A DNA stretch of 27,136 nt. Origin: a virus. The first letter of the stretch is position 1; each line of letters starts with the position of its first letter. The translations under genes and the position numbers were made by a program. A model generated the notes under the pieces. It was not told the origin of the DNA and searched no databases. It saw only the letters and a program-made list of their open reading frames with translations. The stretch spans positions 1 through 27,136 of IMG/VR virus record IMGVR_UViG_3300045996_001904; one strand, 5' to 3'. Positions 5,383 through 10,767 of the stretch are shown in pieces.

Positions 5383-5591
5383 AACTGAGCAAGACCCAGC
5401 AAGAGGTCCTGGACCTGATGAAAGGCGGGACCACGGCCTATTGCATGAAAGGTAGGGACTATTACTGGTGGCTTGATGTGCCAAGGCATCGACACGTCAC
5501 AAAAACGATCGAAAAATTGCTCAAGCTAGGGCTGATCGAGATCACGAAATCAGACTGGAGAGGCGCTGTCGCCAAGTACAAGCATCCATGA
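5379..5591 (+). CDS. Small winged-helix-like protein (70 aa)
   Basis: The GTG at 5379 overlaps the previous TGA (GTGA) and is preceded by a purine-rich GGGGGAAA; an in-frame ATG at 5367 is an alternative. The sequence LSKTQQEVLDLMKGG, then HVTKTIEKLLKLGLIEI and the end VAKYKHP has the helix - recognition helix - beta-wing order of small wHTH proteins. It could bind DNA as a repressor or activator of the early genes, but no target site is evident. Confidence in the fold is moderate. Confidence 0.55.
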   Translation: MKLSKTQQEVLDLMKGGTTAYCMKGRDYYWWLDVPRHRHVTKTIEKLLKLGLIEITKSDWRGAVAKYKHP

Positions 5592-5851
5592 ACCATCCTA
5601 AGCAGTACATGGGCTATGTCCTGTACCTGTCCCAGGAGATTCGCCTGGACAGTGCCACGCCGGGCAAGGTCGCCAGCGACCGGCTCGTGGCCACTGCCAA
5701 GCTCCTGGGCGAAACGATCGAATCCTGGGCCAGTTACTGTGGCTGGCAACCAAAGGACCTACTAGAGGAGGTATGGCGTCATGACCCAGAAGCGAAAAAG
5801 AGAGAGCTTGACCGGCAGCAAAAAGCTAAAGGGCGACGAACGAGAAATTAG
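5588..5851 (+). CDS. Hypothetical protein (87 aa)
   Basis: ATG at 5588 overlaps the stop of the previous gene (ATGA). The product has an aromatic N-terminus (MNHPKQYMGYVLYLSQEIRLDSATPGKVASDRL), helices (LVATAKLLGETIESWASYCGW, DLLEEVW) and a strongly basic end (AKKRELDRQQKAKGRRTRN) that might contact nucleic acid. No recognised family. It overlaps the next gene in another frame by 71 nt, unusually long, so its basic C-terminal tail may be a by-product of that overlap. Confidence 0.55.
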   Translation: MNHPKQYMGYVLYLSQEIRLDSATPGKVASDRLVATAKLLGETIESWASYCGWQPKDLLEEVWRHDPEAKKRELDRQQKAKGRRTRN

Positions 5852-5948
5852 AGACATCAAGAACGGGCTCCCGAAAGTGATCGAGTACTGGGCCATGGTC
5901 GGCAAGGAACTGCTGGACCTGAAGGTTACGGTTGACAAGTTACGTTAA
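5781..5948 (+). CDS. Small basic protein (55 aa)
   Basis: ATG at 5781 preceded by GAGGAGG (5765-5771). The first ~20 residues are very basic (MTQKRKRESLTGSKKLKGDER); the rest is helical (IRDIKNGLPKVIEYWAMVGKELLDLKVTVDKLR), plausibly a short coiled coil. It overlaps the previous gene by 71 nt, and its last 6 codons coincide with a promoter candidate (5932-5960). No family was recognised. Confidence 0.5.
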   Translation: MTQKRKRESLTGSKKLKGDEREIRDIKNGLPKVIEYWAMVGKELLDLKVTVDKLR

Positions 5949-5960
5949 TTCACGTATCAT
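5932..5960 (+). promoter_or_regulatory. Strong candidate sigma70 promoter
   Basis: TTGACA (5932-5937) is a perfect -35 box, TATCAT (5955-5960) a good -10 box, and the spacer is exactly 17 nt. The predicted transcription start is near 5967, only a few bases before the ATG at 5971, so the mRNA would be nearly leaderless. The spacer contains an inverted copy (5944-5954) of an 11-mer found at 850 and 2428, a possible operator. This is the best promoter in the window. Confidence 0.65.
5944..5954 (-). repeat. 11-nt repeat CGTGAATTAAC, inverted copy 3
   Basis: GTTAATTCACG on the + strand, the exact reverse complement of the copies at 850-860 and 2428-2438. It fills the spacer between the -35 and -10 boxes of the 5932 promoter, where a bound repressor would block RNA polymerase. 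Operator function is inference. Confidence 0.4.
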
Positions 5961-5970
5961 CTACGCAACA

Positions 5971-6282
5971 ATGACACGTACGTACTACACATTCGATCGT
6001 CGCCAGACACAGGACCTGCGCCTCCGGCTCCAGATTGTCCGGTGTCAGGCGAAGGACTGTGGCCGGGTCCTGCACTGTGACAAGAAGAAGGGCCAGCAAA
6101 AGCTCTGGTGCAGTGACACGTGCCGGTGCCGGATCAGGAACCGGGAACGGAAACAGATCTTGCTGGCGAAGCACAGAGGGATCAGGAAGCGGCACAAGGG
6201 CTTTCTGGGTACTGGGCATTATTTTTGGGGAGCTGCAAGTAAAGGTGTAGCCAGGATGGCAAACGGATCAAGGTCTTTTTAG
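5971..6282 (+). CDS. CGNR-like zinc finger protein (103 aa)
   Basis: The ATG at 5971 lies just after the promoter at 5932-5960; there is no ribosome site, consistent with leaderless expression. Four Cys form a CxxxxC...CxxxC pattern (C25, C30, C47, C51) in the context VRCQAKDCGRVL...LWCSDTCRCRIRNRERK, close to the CGNR zinc finger (CxxxxCxxxFxD...RRWCSxxxCGNRxKxxR) with the GNR replaced by RCR. In that family the finger is usually the DNA- or RNA-binding end of a regulator. The rest is very basic (KHRGIRKRHKG), fitting nucleic-acid binding. It heads the operon containing the exonuclease, which follows with a 1-nt stop/start overlap. Confidence 0.65.
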   Translation: MTRTYYTFDRRQTQDLRLRLQIVRCQAKDCGRVLHCDKKKGQQKLWCSDTCRCRIRNRERKQILLAKHRGIRKRHKGFLGTGHYFWGAASKGVARMANGSRSF

Positions 6283-7037
6283 TGAAAATACTCTTGCTGG
6301 ACATTGAGACGGCCCCGAACACGGCATGGATCTGGGACACGAAACCGCAATGGATTCCAGCCAGCCAGATCAAGGAAAGTTCTTATACGTTGTGCTGGGC
6401 GGCGAAGTGGCTGGGCAGTAAGGACATGATGTGGGCTCGATCGAGCGGCAAGAAAGGGATTCATCGCAAGGGCATGTTGTGGGAAATGCACAATCTACTT
6501 GATCGGGCCGATGCGGTGATCCATTTCAATGGACGGAAATTCGACGTGCCTAAGCTCAATACCGATTTCTTGTTACATCGTATCCCGCCGTACGCACCAT
6601 TCCGGCAAATGGACCTGATCATGACCATGCGCACTAAGTTCCGGTTCACGAGCAATAAACTGGACTATCTGTGCAAGCAAATGAAGCTGGGCGAGAAGCT
6701 GGACCATGAAGGGCAGGAGTTGTGGAGTAAGTGCATGGACAATGACCCGGAGGCCTGGAAGACCATGGAGGCGTACAACAAGCATGACGTGGTCATTACC
6801 GAGCGCCTGTATCACGAGATCCTTCCATGGATCAAGGACCATGCTAATTACACGCTCTTTTCCCCGTCTAGAACCGGGGTGCAATGCCCGAAATGTGGCA
6901 AGTCTGATTACCAATCCAGAGGCTGGGACTATACCCAGACCAGGCGCTATCGCAAGTACAAGTGCAAGGTCTGTCTCGGCTGGTTCCGGTCCGTGTCCAG
7001 TGACAAGGACCAGAAAGCGAGCACAGTGGCGTTATGA
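6282..7037 (+). CDS. DnaQ-like (DEDDy) 3'-5' exonuclease with C-terminal zinc ribbon
   Basis: The 251-aa protein carries the three exonuclease motifs: Exo I D7-I-E9-T, Exo II HFNGRKFD (N83, D88) and Exo III Y165-N-x-x-D169 (YNKHD), so the fold is RNase H-like with two-metal catalysis and the DEDDy tyrosine. C-terminal CPKC (C202, C205) and CKVC (C228, C231) form a zinc ribbon that may hold nucleic acid. By family, it removes nucleotides from 3' ends, either as a proofreader for a polymerase outside the window or as a stand-alone nuclease. The start is a GTG at 6282 sharing a base with the preceding TAG, with AAGG upstream. Length matches small predicted exonucleases of phages and bacteria. 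Confidence 0.8.
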   Translation: MKILLLDIETAPNTAWIWDTKPQWIPASQIKESSYTLCWAAKWLGSKDMMWARSSGKKGIHRKGMLWEMHNLLDRADAVIHFNGRKFDVPKLNTDFLLHRIPPYAPFRQMDLIMTMRTKFRFTSNKLDYLCKQMKLGEKLDHEGQELWSKCMDNDPEAWKTMEAYNKHDVVITERLYHEILPWIKDHANYTLFSPSRTGVQCPKCGKSDYQSRGWDYTQTRRYRKYKCKVCLGWFRSVSSDKDQKASTVAL

Positions 7038-7261
7038 CCATCACCATTGGCGAACTGATCTTGTCCGTGTTCCTGGCCATGGGCATTGGCACGCTCATAG
7101 GCATGGAGCGGGGCTACGATCAGGCCTGTAGCCAGGCCCGTGCCCTGGCCAAGCAACATCGCATGGGCGAGATCCTGGTCCAGGTCCCGGCCAGGATGAA
7201 GGTCGATGCCACGACCTGGGGCAGTGGCTGGTTAGCGAATAAACTGTGTGAAGGGAGGTAG
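7034..7261 (+). CDS. Small membrane-anchored protein (75 aa)
   Basis: ATG at 7034 overlaps the exonuclease stop (ATGA). An N-terminal hydrophobic segment (ITIGELILSVFLAMGIGTLIGM, residues ~3-24) serves as an uncleaved anchor; the remainder is polar (RGYDQACSQARALAKQHRMGEILVQVPARMKVD). No recognised family. The following gene starts 3 nt after its stop with its own ribosome site. Confidence 0.6.
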   Translation: MTITIGELILSVFLAMGIGTLIGMERGYDQACSQARALAKQHRMGEILVQVPARMKVDATTWGSGWLANKLCEGR

Positions 7262-7263
7262 TC

Positions 7264-7464
7264 ATGTTCAGGAAGACGCGCCGTAGAATAGAGGAACTAG
7301 AATCGATCTGTAAGTATAACGAGAAACGAATAGATAAGTTTCTGGACATGGTCCGTGCAACGCAGAGAGAACTTGAACTACTCTCCCAGTCCCTTGGCTA
7401 TAACCGCGTCGAGTACCAGGCCAAGGTCGCGTACGAGAAAAAGGGCGGGCCGGAGAAGCCATGA
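7264..7464 (+). CDS. Small coiled-coil protein (66 aa)
   Basis: ATG at 7264 preceded by AAGGGAGGTAG. It starts very basic (MFRKTRRRIEELES), then an amphipathic helix with Leu/Ile spacing typical of a coiled coil (ICKYNEKRIDKFLDMVRATQRELELLSQSLG). It ends in a basic polar tail. No family was recognised; dimerisation is inferred. Confidence 0.6.
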   Translation: MFRKTRRRIEELESICKYNEKRIDKFLDMVRATQRELELLSQSLGYNRVEYQAKVAYEKKGGPEKP

Positions 7465-7508
7465 TACGTACGTTAATAAGCTATTTACTCGGTTACTTAA
7501 TGCGATGA
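7461..7508 (+). CDS. Possible leader peptide (15 aa)
   Basis: An ATG at 7461 overlapping the previous TGA opens a 15-codon frame (MIRTLISYLLGYLMR) that stops at 7506-7508, overlapping the ATG of the next gene at 7505 in an ATGA junction. The peptide is hydrophobic with basic residues. It fits both neighbours by overlap, so it may serve to couple translation, but it is too short to be certain. The start also reads ATGATACGTACG, close to the ATGACACGTACG of two other genes. Confidence 0.35.
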   Translation: MIRTLISYLLGYLMR

Positions 7509-7690
7509 CCACCGGCTGGGTGCTGACCATGGTGCTGTTCGGGGGCCTGGTGACGTTCACGGACCCGAAACCGTTCCCGACCGAGGCCCTGTGCCGTGAA
7601 GAGGGGAAGCGGCAGATGGTCTATTACCGGACGGACCATGTCCAGGCCAGCTATGAATGCGAACAGGTCCAGATCAAGGAGGCGTTATGA
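7505..7690 (+). CDS. Small exported or membrane protein (61 aa)
   Basis: ATG at 7505, overlapping the mini-frame stop. The N-terminus (MTTGWVLTMVLFGGLVTF) is a short hydrophobic segment; the rest is polar with two Cys (EALCREEGK, YECEQVQ) that could form a disulphide if exported. No basic residues precede the hydrophobic stretch, so a true signal peptide is uncertain. The stop overlaps the next ATG (ATGA). Confidence 0.5.
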   Translation: MTTGWVLTMVLFGGLVTFTDPKPFPTEALCREEGKRQMVYYRTDHVQASYECEQVQIKEAL

Positions 7691-7815
7691 GTTGGTGGGC
7701 AGGGGCAGCACTGATATTTGTGGCCGGAGGATTGTCAAGTTTCTGGGACATAGACCTTTGGAAATGGCTCATTCTTCTGATTCTTGTCGTTGCCGGTGCA
7801 AGGTTAATGCAATGA
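7687..7815 (+). CDS. Tiny membrane protein with two hydrophobic segments (42 aa)
   Basis: ATG at 7687 after AAGGAGG (7677-7683), overlapping the previous TGA. Two hydrophobic stretches (WWAGAALIFVAGGL and KWLILLILVVAGARLM) are separated by a short polar turn (SSFWDIDL), so a hairpin in the membrane is possible. A small holin-like topology is conceivable, but the lysis genes are elsewhere, so I leave the role open. Confidence 0.5.
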   Translation: MSWWAGAALIFVAGGLSSFWDIDLWKWLILLILVVAGARLMQ

Positions 7816-8036
7816 ACGATCCTGTCAATCATCCCGTCCATTACACCCGAGGCAAGATCGAGGTGCTGGATTTTATCCTTGACCAGAACTTCGGCTACCT
7901 GGCCGGGCAAGTGATCAAGTACCTGAGCCGGTATCGGTGGAAGGGGACGCCGATCGAGGACCTGAAAAAGGCACAGTTTTACCTCACTCAACTGATCGAG
8001 AAACTGGAGATGGACAACAATGGCCAAGAAATCTAA
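7812..8036 (+). CDS. DUF3310 family protein (74 aa)
   Basis: ATG at 7812 overlapping the previous stop. The start NDPVNHPVHYTRGKIEVLDFI and the closing AGQVIKYLSRYRWKG...DLKKAQFYLTQLIEKL match the DUF3310 (SaV-like) signature xxxVNHPxHYxxGxIExID...xGxxxKYLwRxxxKgxxxxDLkKAxxYlxxLi. This family is common in phages of many hosts, usually near nucleotide or replication genes; its biochemical function is not established. The family call is confident. It overlaps the next gene by 17 nt. Confidence 0.85.
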   Translation: MNDPVNHPVHYTRGKIEVLDFILDQNFGYLAGQVIKYLSRYRWKGTPIEDLKKAQFYLTQLIEKLEMDNNGQEI

Positions 8037-8322
8037 AGGGCGCAGAATCCCGGCAGTGGACCAGCTCTCGTACATGACGGAGCGCCAGTTCTATTCCGAC
8101 TATGACCCGCCGAAGGAACGGAACAGTTGCGAGATCAAGGTCGTGAACCATGACCGGGGCCGGATCATGGTCAATATCAATGACAAGTGCCTGTTCCCGG
8201 ACGGCGAGGAAACTTTTCAATTTATCCGGGCCATGCACCGCTGCGGGACAGTCCAATGGGGCAGAGACTTCCACGATCGGGTCCAGCGGTATCTGGATAC
8301 GGTCCATATTGTTGGAGGGTGA
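8020..8322 (+). CDS. Hypothetical protein (100 aa)
   Basis: ATG at 8020, within the end of the DUF3310 gene, no strong ribosome site (translational coupling likely). It has a basic N-terminus (MAKKSKGRRIP) and a predicted mixed alpha/beta body (CEIKVVNHDRGRIMVNINDKCLFPDGEETFQFIRAMHRCGTVQWGRDFHDRVQRYLDTVHIVGG). No known catalytic motif was seen and no family recognised. Confidence 0.6.
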   Translation: MAKKSKGRRIPAVDQLSYMTERQFYSDYDPPKERNSCEIKVVNHDRGRIMVNINDKCLFPDGEETFQFIRAMHRCGTVQWGRDFHDRVQRYLDTVHIVGG

Positions 8323-8323
8323 A

Positions 8324-8677
8324 ATGAAAGTCAGGCTAAAAACTAATTGGCATCCCGGCTATTTCAGGGACGTGCAGCACACGGTACGTCTCAACGGGAA
8401 GGAATTTTACCTGTTCACTGACGGGTCATGGTGTACGTCAGATTCGTACGAGCCCGTCCCCACCGAGACCTGGCGTGATGTCACGGGGGAGTGTGAAGTG
8501 TTTCGCGGTGACGACATCAAGCATGGTGATGTGTTTGTTATTGGCGAGGAGGGCTACCGCCTCCGCAAGGTGCAGTTGATGCAACCGGAAGGGGCTGTGG
8601 TCAAGGCTGATGGAATCTTTGGCACGCAATTTCTTATTACAGACGCCTTCATCGTCGAGAAGAGGGACCATGCCTAA
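8324..8677 (+). CDS. Hypothetical beta-rich protein (117 aa)
   Basis: ATG at 8324, with GGAGGG at 8314-8319 as ribosome site; longer versions of the frame overlap the previous gene. The sequence alternates strand-like segments (HTVRLNGKEFYLFTDGSWCT, DVFVIGEEGYRLRKVQLMQPEGAVVK, TQFLITDAFIVEK). An HGDVFV...YRLRKVQ segment resembles small beta-barrel folds. No family was recognised. It overlaps the resolvase-like gene by 8 nt. Confidence 0.6.
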   Translation: MKVRLKTNWHPGYFRDVQHTVRLNGKEFYLFTDGSWCTSDSYEPVPTETWRDVTGECEVFRGDDIKHGDVFVIGEEGYRLRKVQLMQPEGAVVKADGIFGTQFLITDAFIVEKRDHA

Positions 8678-9038
8678 TCCAGCCTACTTACGCGGCGTGC
8701 GCCTTGAGCGTGAACTGGTCAATCTGGGCCGTGCCCATGGCTGGATTGCCTATCGCAGTGCCGGGAGCCATTCCTGTATTGATGTGACCTGGGTCCGGGA
8801 GAAGGACAAGTTGCCGGGTACGGCCATGGAAGGCGTGGAACTGATCAGGACCAGTGGTTGGTTTGCAGAGCCGAAAACGACCATGATCCCGGACCCGTTT
8901 TTGTACGGCTTCTATCGCTATACCAAGGGCCTGAACAAGCACTGGATCTGGGTCCGGGCCGTGGACGATGGTATGACGCATGTGGTCCTGATACAGTGCA
9001 AGACTCGTTTAGCAACAAAGAAGAGGAACAAGAAATGA
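8670..9038 (+). CDS. Hjc-like Holliday-junction resolvase / PD-(D/E)XK nuclease candidate
   Basis: The N-terminus RGVRLERELVNLGRAHGWIAYRSAGSHSCIDV (122-aa protein) fits the archaeal-type Hjc pattern: Glu in the first helix (E13/E15), the RSAGSxxxxD motif with D38, then a late VVLIQCKT (Q109, K111) in place of the usual IEVKS. Hjc enzymes cut four-way DNA junctions as dimers. Here about 70 residues separate D38 from QxK, more than in typical Hjc, and the insert contains an E67-P-K69 that could be the real ExK. The catalytic assignment is therefore uncertain. ATG at 8670 overlaps the preceding gene; GAGAAGAGGG lies upstream. Confidence 0.6.
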   Translation: MPNPAYLRGVRLERELVNLGRAHGWIAYRSAGSHSCIDVTWVREKDKLPGTAMEGVELIRTSGWFAEPKTTMIPDPFLYGFYRYTKGLNKHWIWVRAVDDGMTHVVLIQCKTRLATKKRNKK

Positions 9039-9184
9039 AAAAGCGCACGTACAAGGACATTTCCCTCACGCCGCTGGACTGGGCCAGGCAACCTGGCGTG
9101 GTCTTTCGCCGTCAACGTAAGTCTGCCGACACGATGAAGTGCTTAGCGCTGATCAAGCGCCTGGAGAAGGAGAAGAAGCTGTGA
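9035..9184 (+). CDS. Small basic protein (49 aa)
   Basis: ATG at 9035 overlaps the preceding TGA, with AGAGGAAC upstream. The product is highly basic (MKKRTYKDIS at the start; VFRRQRKSADTMK; KRLEKEKKL at the end) with a central LDWARQPG, so nucleic-acid binding is plausible. No recognised family. The next gene starts at a GTG overlapping its stop. Confidence 0.55.
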   Translation: MKKRTYKDISLTPLDWARQPGVVFRRQRKSADTMKCLALIKRLEKEKKL

Positions 9185-9426
9185 ACGAATGGAATGTCCT
9201 GTGCGTGACACAGGCAGGCAAGGTATCGCTATTACAGAACCTGTCTGAGGATGTGGCAAGAGAAACGGTCAAGCGGCTGACCCCATGGTACAACCGCCCG
9301 GATTGCAGGGAGTATACAGAGGGTGGCTGGCTTATCAATGAGAGTGACGTGGTGAAGATAGAAGTATTCGGCCCAGAAGGTAAAGCATTAGACGTATGGA
9401 GGACTAATGACGCCACACATGCCTGA
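9181..9426 (+). CDS. Hypothetical protein (81 aa)
   Basis: The GTG at 9181 overlaps the previous TGA (GTGA) and has GGAGAAGGAGAAG upstream; it starts VNEWNVLCVTQAGKVSLLQNLSEDVARETVKRL. The segment WNVLxxxxxGKxxxxxxLSxxxAxxxVxRL followed by DVVKIEVFGPEGK looks like a small beta-alpha-beta unit also seen in phage proteins with strand-helix repeats, but I do not recognise a named family. Start chosen by overlap and ribosome site. Confidence 0.6.
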   Translation: MNEWNVLCVTQAGKVSLLQNLSEDVARETVKRLTPWYNRPDCREYTEGGWLINESDVVKIEVFGPEGKALDVWRTNDATHA

Positions 9427-9508
9427 CCATGACTTTAACATGATCTTTGGCACGGCGCTGGTCCTGGGCATGGCCATTGGCTGGGTCCTGCGCATGCTGA
9501 TTAGCTAG
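9407..9508 (+). CDS. Tiny membrane protein (33 aa), last gene of the + block
   Basis: ATG at 9407 preceded by ATGGAGGACT. After a short polar N-terminus (MTPHMPDHDFN) comes a single hydrophobic helix (MIFGTALVLGMAIGWVLRMLIS). It ends at TAG 9506-9508, which overlaps the TAG of the converging gene (9505-9507) inside the palindrome AGCTAGCT. No family was recognised. Confidence 0.5.
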   Translation: MTPHMPDHDFNMIFGTALVLGMAIGWVLRMLIS

Positions 9509-9717
9509 CTGTTCTTGACCCCGAGATAGGCCAGGCTCATGGCCAAGGTGCCCCACGTGGCCTGGAACGCACGCTTGATAAAGAGCACTTCTGTGGCCAG
9601 CTTCCGGTCCTCTTCTAGGTGCTTATCAAACTTGTCCTGGAACTGCCGCACGTCTGAGTGCAGATCATCGATCTTGCTAAAGAGCACTTCAAATAATTTG
9701 TCCTGCGCCTGGTCCAC
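9505..9717 (-). CDS. Coiled-coil protein with C-terminal membrane segment (70 aa), last late gene
   Basis: On the - strand a GTG at 9717 follows a GGAG element. The first ~50 residues form an amphipathic helix (LFEVLFSKIDDLHSDVRQFQDKFDKHLEEDRKLATEVLFIKRAF), followed by a weakly hydrophobic end (TWGTLAMSLAYLGVKNS). This layout, a coiled coil then a C-terminal membrane helix, resembles XhlA-type lysis accessory proteins, and its place at the end of the lysis cassette supports that, but sequence similarity is not evident. It is the last gene of the late operon and converges with the early block. Confidence 0.5.
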   Translation of the reverse strand: MDQAQDKLFEVLFSKIDDLHSDVRQFQDKFDKHLEEDRKLATEVLFIKRAFQATWGTLAMSLAYLGVKNS

Positions 9718-9729
9718 GTGATTGCTCCA

Positions 9730-10071
9730 TTACCATTGCGTCACGGCACGGTCGCTGTGCGCCGATTCGAGGTTGGCGGTATTCACGGCGGTGATTTCGT
9801 AATACACGCCATGCTTGTTAAATGGGACGACATCCTCATAGTGGGGCTCAGTGACCTCGGCAACCTGGACTAAGTCGGTGCCATCAAAGCCACGATAGAC
9901 ACGGTAGCCAGCAATGTCACTTTCTGCGTTCTGGTTCCAAACCACGTGCAGTTGCACTTTCCTGCCGCCAGCCTTGGCAATCTGCTCCTCCTCTTCCCCG
10001 TCCGGTCCGCACGAATACATGGCATGGAGAAGGAGCAGTGCCGTGCCTATGAGAAAGAGGCGTCTGGTCAT
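9730..10071 (-). CDS. Lipoprotein with fibronectin type III domain (113 aa)
   Basis: A basic start and hydrophobic stretch (MTRRLFLIGTALLLLHAMYSC) end in Cys21, a plausible lipobox cysteine, followed by acidic GPDGEEEE. Residues ~38-113 match an Fn3 beta-sandwich (WNQNAESDIAGYRVYRGFDG, YEDVVPFNKHGVYYEITAVNTANLESAHSD). A lipid-anchored position in the host outer envelope would fit a spanin-like or surface role. The Fn3 shares AGYRVYR and a 20-nt identical DNA stretch with the Fn3 in the 913-aa virion protein. It overlaps the next upstream gene by 4 nt. Confidence 0.75.
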   Translation of the reverse strand: MTRRLFLIGTALLLLHAMYSCGPDGEEEEQIAKAGGRKVQLHVVWNQNAESDIAGYRVYRGFDGTDLVQVAEVTEPHYEDVVPFNKHGVYYEITAVNTANLESAHSDRAVTQW

Positions 10072-10430
10072 TTTGCCTGGCAGCTCCCGGCGCAGGCCGC
10101 TTCCGTCCAGTATTCATGGACATGGTGACAAGCCTGATAGCCATTGACCGGCTCTAGACATTTCTTGGCATGGAAGTATGAGGAACAGGACGCGACAGAC
10201 AGCGAGACAAGTAGTAGTACGACTGCCTTCCCGGACAGCTTCTTGAGGGCATTGGCCACGGCCTGGAACACGCTATTGGCCCGCACCTGCGGGACCATGC
10301 CTAACGCTTCCGAGAGCATGAACAGTGCAGCCAAAATTGCCTTGCCCGCGTCAGAACCCAAAAAGTCCCAGATCAGATATGCGTAACTAATGACATCCAT
10401 CATTGCCCCCATTCGGTTTAGAATTTCCAT
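10068..10430 (-). CDS. Small membrane protein of the lysis cassette (120 aa), holin-like candidate
   Basis: ATG at 10430 on the - strand, with AGGA upstream. Two hydrophobic regions are visible: residues ~29-46 (GKAILAALFMLSEALGMVPQ) and ~69-82 (AVVLLLVSLSVASC), the latter ending in a cysteine-rich exported-looking tail (CSSYFHAKKCLEP, HHVHEYWTEAACAGSC). It lies between the endolysin and the Fn3 lipoprotein, so a holin or spanin-related role is possible, but I recognise no family. Confidence 0.55.
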   Translation of the reverse strand: MEILNRMGAMMDVISYAYLIWDFLGSDAGKAILAALFMLSEALGMVPQVRANSVFQAVANALKKLSGKAVVLLLVSLSVASCSSYFHAKKCLEPVNGYQACHHVHEYWTEAACAGSCQAK

Positions 10431-10528
10431 TTGAATCCTACGGCTCCACCTTTGACATCAGCTTGCTTCGCGCCTTCCGGCTTGATCCAGACCAGGTGCT
10501 CGACCAGCCAGCGCCAGATCCGTTTCAC
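10418..10528 (-). CDS. Tiny basic protein (36 aa)
   Basis: A GTG at 10528 (- strand) overlaps the TGA of the secreted-protein gene (GTGA) and has GGAAGGAAA upstream. It encodes VKRIWRWLVEHLVWIKPEGAKQADVKGGAVGFKWKF (Trp-rich, basic, possibly an amphipathic membrane-binding peptide), ending at 10418 inside the start of the next gene. Without it this ~90-nt gap would be the only one in the lysis cassette. No family was recognised. Confidence 0.5.
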   Translation of the reverse strand: MKRIWRWLVEHLVWIKPEGAKQADVKGGAVGFKWKF

Positions 10529-10767
10529 ATTTCCTTCCCGGTCATTTTGACTTGAATGAGCGCGTCAGGATTAATGTTGCAAAAGACACTGTCGCCGGTC
10601 GGGGGATTGGTCTTGGCCAGGGACAGGGCCATCTTCTTGCCCTCCACCATGATCGTGGCCCAGTAGCCAACCTGCCCATCGTGACACGGGGGCACGCCTT
10701 CGTGAAAGGCGCTGGTTGAGGCGGGAAGTAACGCAATAATACACGCAAGTAATAGTGGTCTCATCAT
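10525..10767 (-). CDS. Secreted small protein (80 aa)
   Basis: Starts with two Met codons at 10767, overlapping the endolysin stop. The N-terminus MMRPLLLACIIALLPASTSA is a typical signal peptide, with cleavage likely after the ASTSA. The mature part has two Cys (PPCHDG, VFCNIN), probably a disulphide, and strand-like segments (YWATIMVEGKKMALSLA). It sits directly after the endolysin and would act in the periplasm or outside; no family was recognised. Confidence 0.65.
   Translation of the reverse strand: MMRPLLLACIIALLPASTSAFHEGVPPCHDGQVGYWATIMVEGKKMALSLAKTNPPTGDSVFCNINPDALIQVKMTGKEM

Noticed and set aside
9490-9530. A bidirectional intrinsic terminator at the convergence of the two blocks.
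   Set aside because: The palindrome AGCTAGCT is short and has no T-run; no stem-loop with a U tract is visible.
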